The notes beneath the pieces were generated by a model. That model had not been told where the DNA came from. It saw only the letters and a list, made by a program, of their open reading frames with translations, and did no database searches. Shown here piece by piece: positions 63,804 through 64,000 of a stretch of 64,000 nt of DNA. Within the stretch, counting starts at the first letter, position 1. Each line of letters opens with the position of its first letter. The position numbers were made by a program, and so were the translations under genes. The stretch spans positions 111,586-175,585 of the forward strand of contig CACHTV010000001.1 of the NCBI GenBank assembly GCA_902582875.1, written 5' to 3'. The DNA is from an uncultured Pelagibacteraceae bacterium. Lineage in GTDB: Bacteria > Pseudomonadota > Alphaproteobacteria > Pelagibacterales > Pelagibacteraceae.

Positions 63804-64000
63804 TGGAAAAGTTTAATAAATTAAAAAGCATACCTTCTTATCTAGCTTTACAAAATATAGATACTGATATGATAATTCCTAAACAATTTTTAAAAACTAT
63901 AAAAAGAACTGGCTTAGGAAAAAGTTTATTTTATGAAATGCGTTATGATGAAAATGGAAAAATTGTAAAAGATTTTATATTAAATAATGAACCTTATAAT
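63803..64000 (+). CDS. leuD: 3-isopropylmalate dehydratase small subunit LeuD (3' end outside window)
   Basis: Swivel-domain partner of LeuC. The frame is open from the ATG at 63803 (TAATG overlap with leuC) to the window edge, giving 66 residues. '[26 protein letters not shown]' covers the family's N-terminal signature (the NIDTD.I.P pattern near residues 17-25). The remaining two thirds of the gene lie beyond the window. Confidence 0.95.
   Translation, partial: MEKFNKLKSIPSYLALQNIDTDMIIPKQFLKTIKRTGLGKSLFYEMRYDENGKIVKDFILNNEPYN

Noticed and set aside
1..64000. Mobile elements, prophage, CRISPR arrays or defence genes
   Set aside because: No transposase, integrase, terminal repeats, spaced direct repeats or toxin-antitoxin pairs were seen; all sizeable frames are core metabolic or housekeeping genes.

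Overview
The window is a very AT-rich (roughly 30% GC by eye), densely packed bacterial chromosome segment. Protein families, gene order, tiny intergenic gaps, frequent stop/start overlaps and Lys/Asn/Ile-rich proteins all point to a SAR11-type alphaproteobacterium (Pelagibacter or close kin). No insertion sequence, phage, CRISPR array or integrase is visible, and no gene-free stretch exceeds 300 bases. It reads as streamlined core genome, not a genomic island.

Layout. 1-13.6 kb holds the left flank of a classic alphaproteobacterial replication-origin neighbourhood: ftsK (cut by the window edge), lolA, a GNAT acetyltransferase, a HIT protein, hisBHAFE, hslVU, an Smr protein, a Tim44-domain protein, fxsA, secB, dnaQ, coaE, aroE, maf and the PPDK/PEPS regulatory kinase. 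A 272-base AT-rich gap follows (13595-13866), flanked on the other side by hemE, hemH, hemJ and rho; this is the best oriC candidate. 17.6-25.4 kb: LON-domain protein, tRNA-Gly(GCC), pterin dehydratase, purH, heparinase-like protein, rpe, a small membrane protein and a two-part sodium/solute symporter. 25.4-39 kb: acetyl-CoA synthetase with an odd basic repeat tail, EVE protein, tsaD, hemCD, MscS channel, YggT, folD, PsiE, argG, IalB-like protein, aldo/keto reductase, Bax-inhibitor-1 protein, DUF2794, septation protein A and hspQ.

39-43.1 kb is a cytochrome c maturation operon, ccmCDEFGH (ccmA, ccmB and ccmI are not in it). 43.2 kb encodes a PagL-like outer-membrane lipid A deacylase. 43.7-55.8 kb is a metabolic block for 2-hydroxy and 2-oxo acids: FMN-dependent hydroxyacid dehydrogenase, aminotransferase, glycolate oxidase GlcDEF, an NAD(P) D-hydroxyacid dehydrogenase, then a TRAP transporter (binding protein, intrinsic terminator, small and large permeases), an amidase and a 59-residue membrane protein. 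55.8-64 kb: DMT exporter, alpha/beta hydrolase, ftsY and dapF (minus), then a structured RNA leader, ffh, rpsP, trmD, rplS, leuC and the start of leuD.

How it works together. Haem supply (hemC, D, E, H, J) and the ccm operon serve c-type cytochromes; acs with the symporter and the glycolate/hydroxyacid block feed small organic acids into central metabolism; ffh and ftsY form the membrane-targeting pathway. The signals I find most worth following are the folded RNA leader in front of ffh with a possible pseudoknot, the basic tandem-repeat N-terminus of acetyl-CoA synthetase, the origin candidate, repeat tails on ribosomal proteins S16 and L19, and structured leaders before the TRAP and ccm operons. 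I found no clear new multi-gene system.
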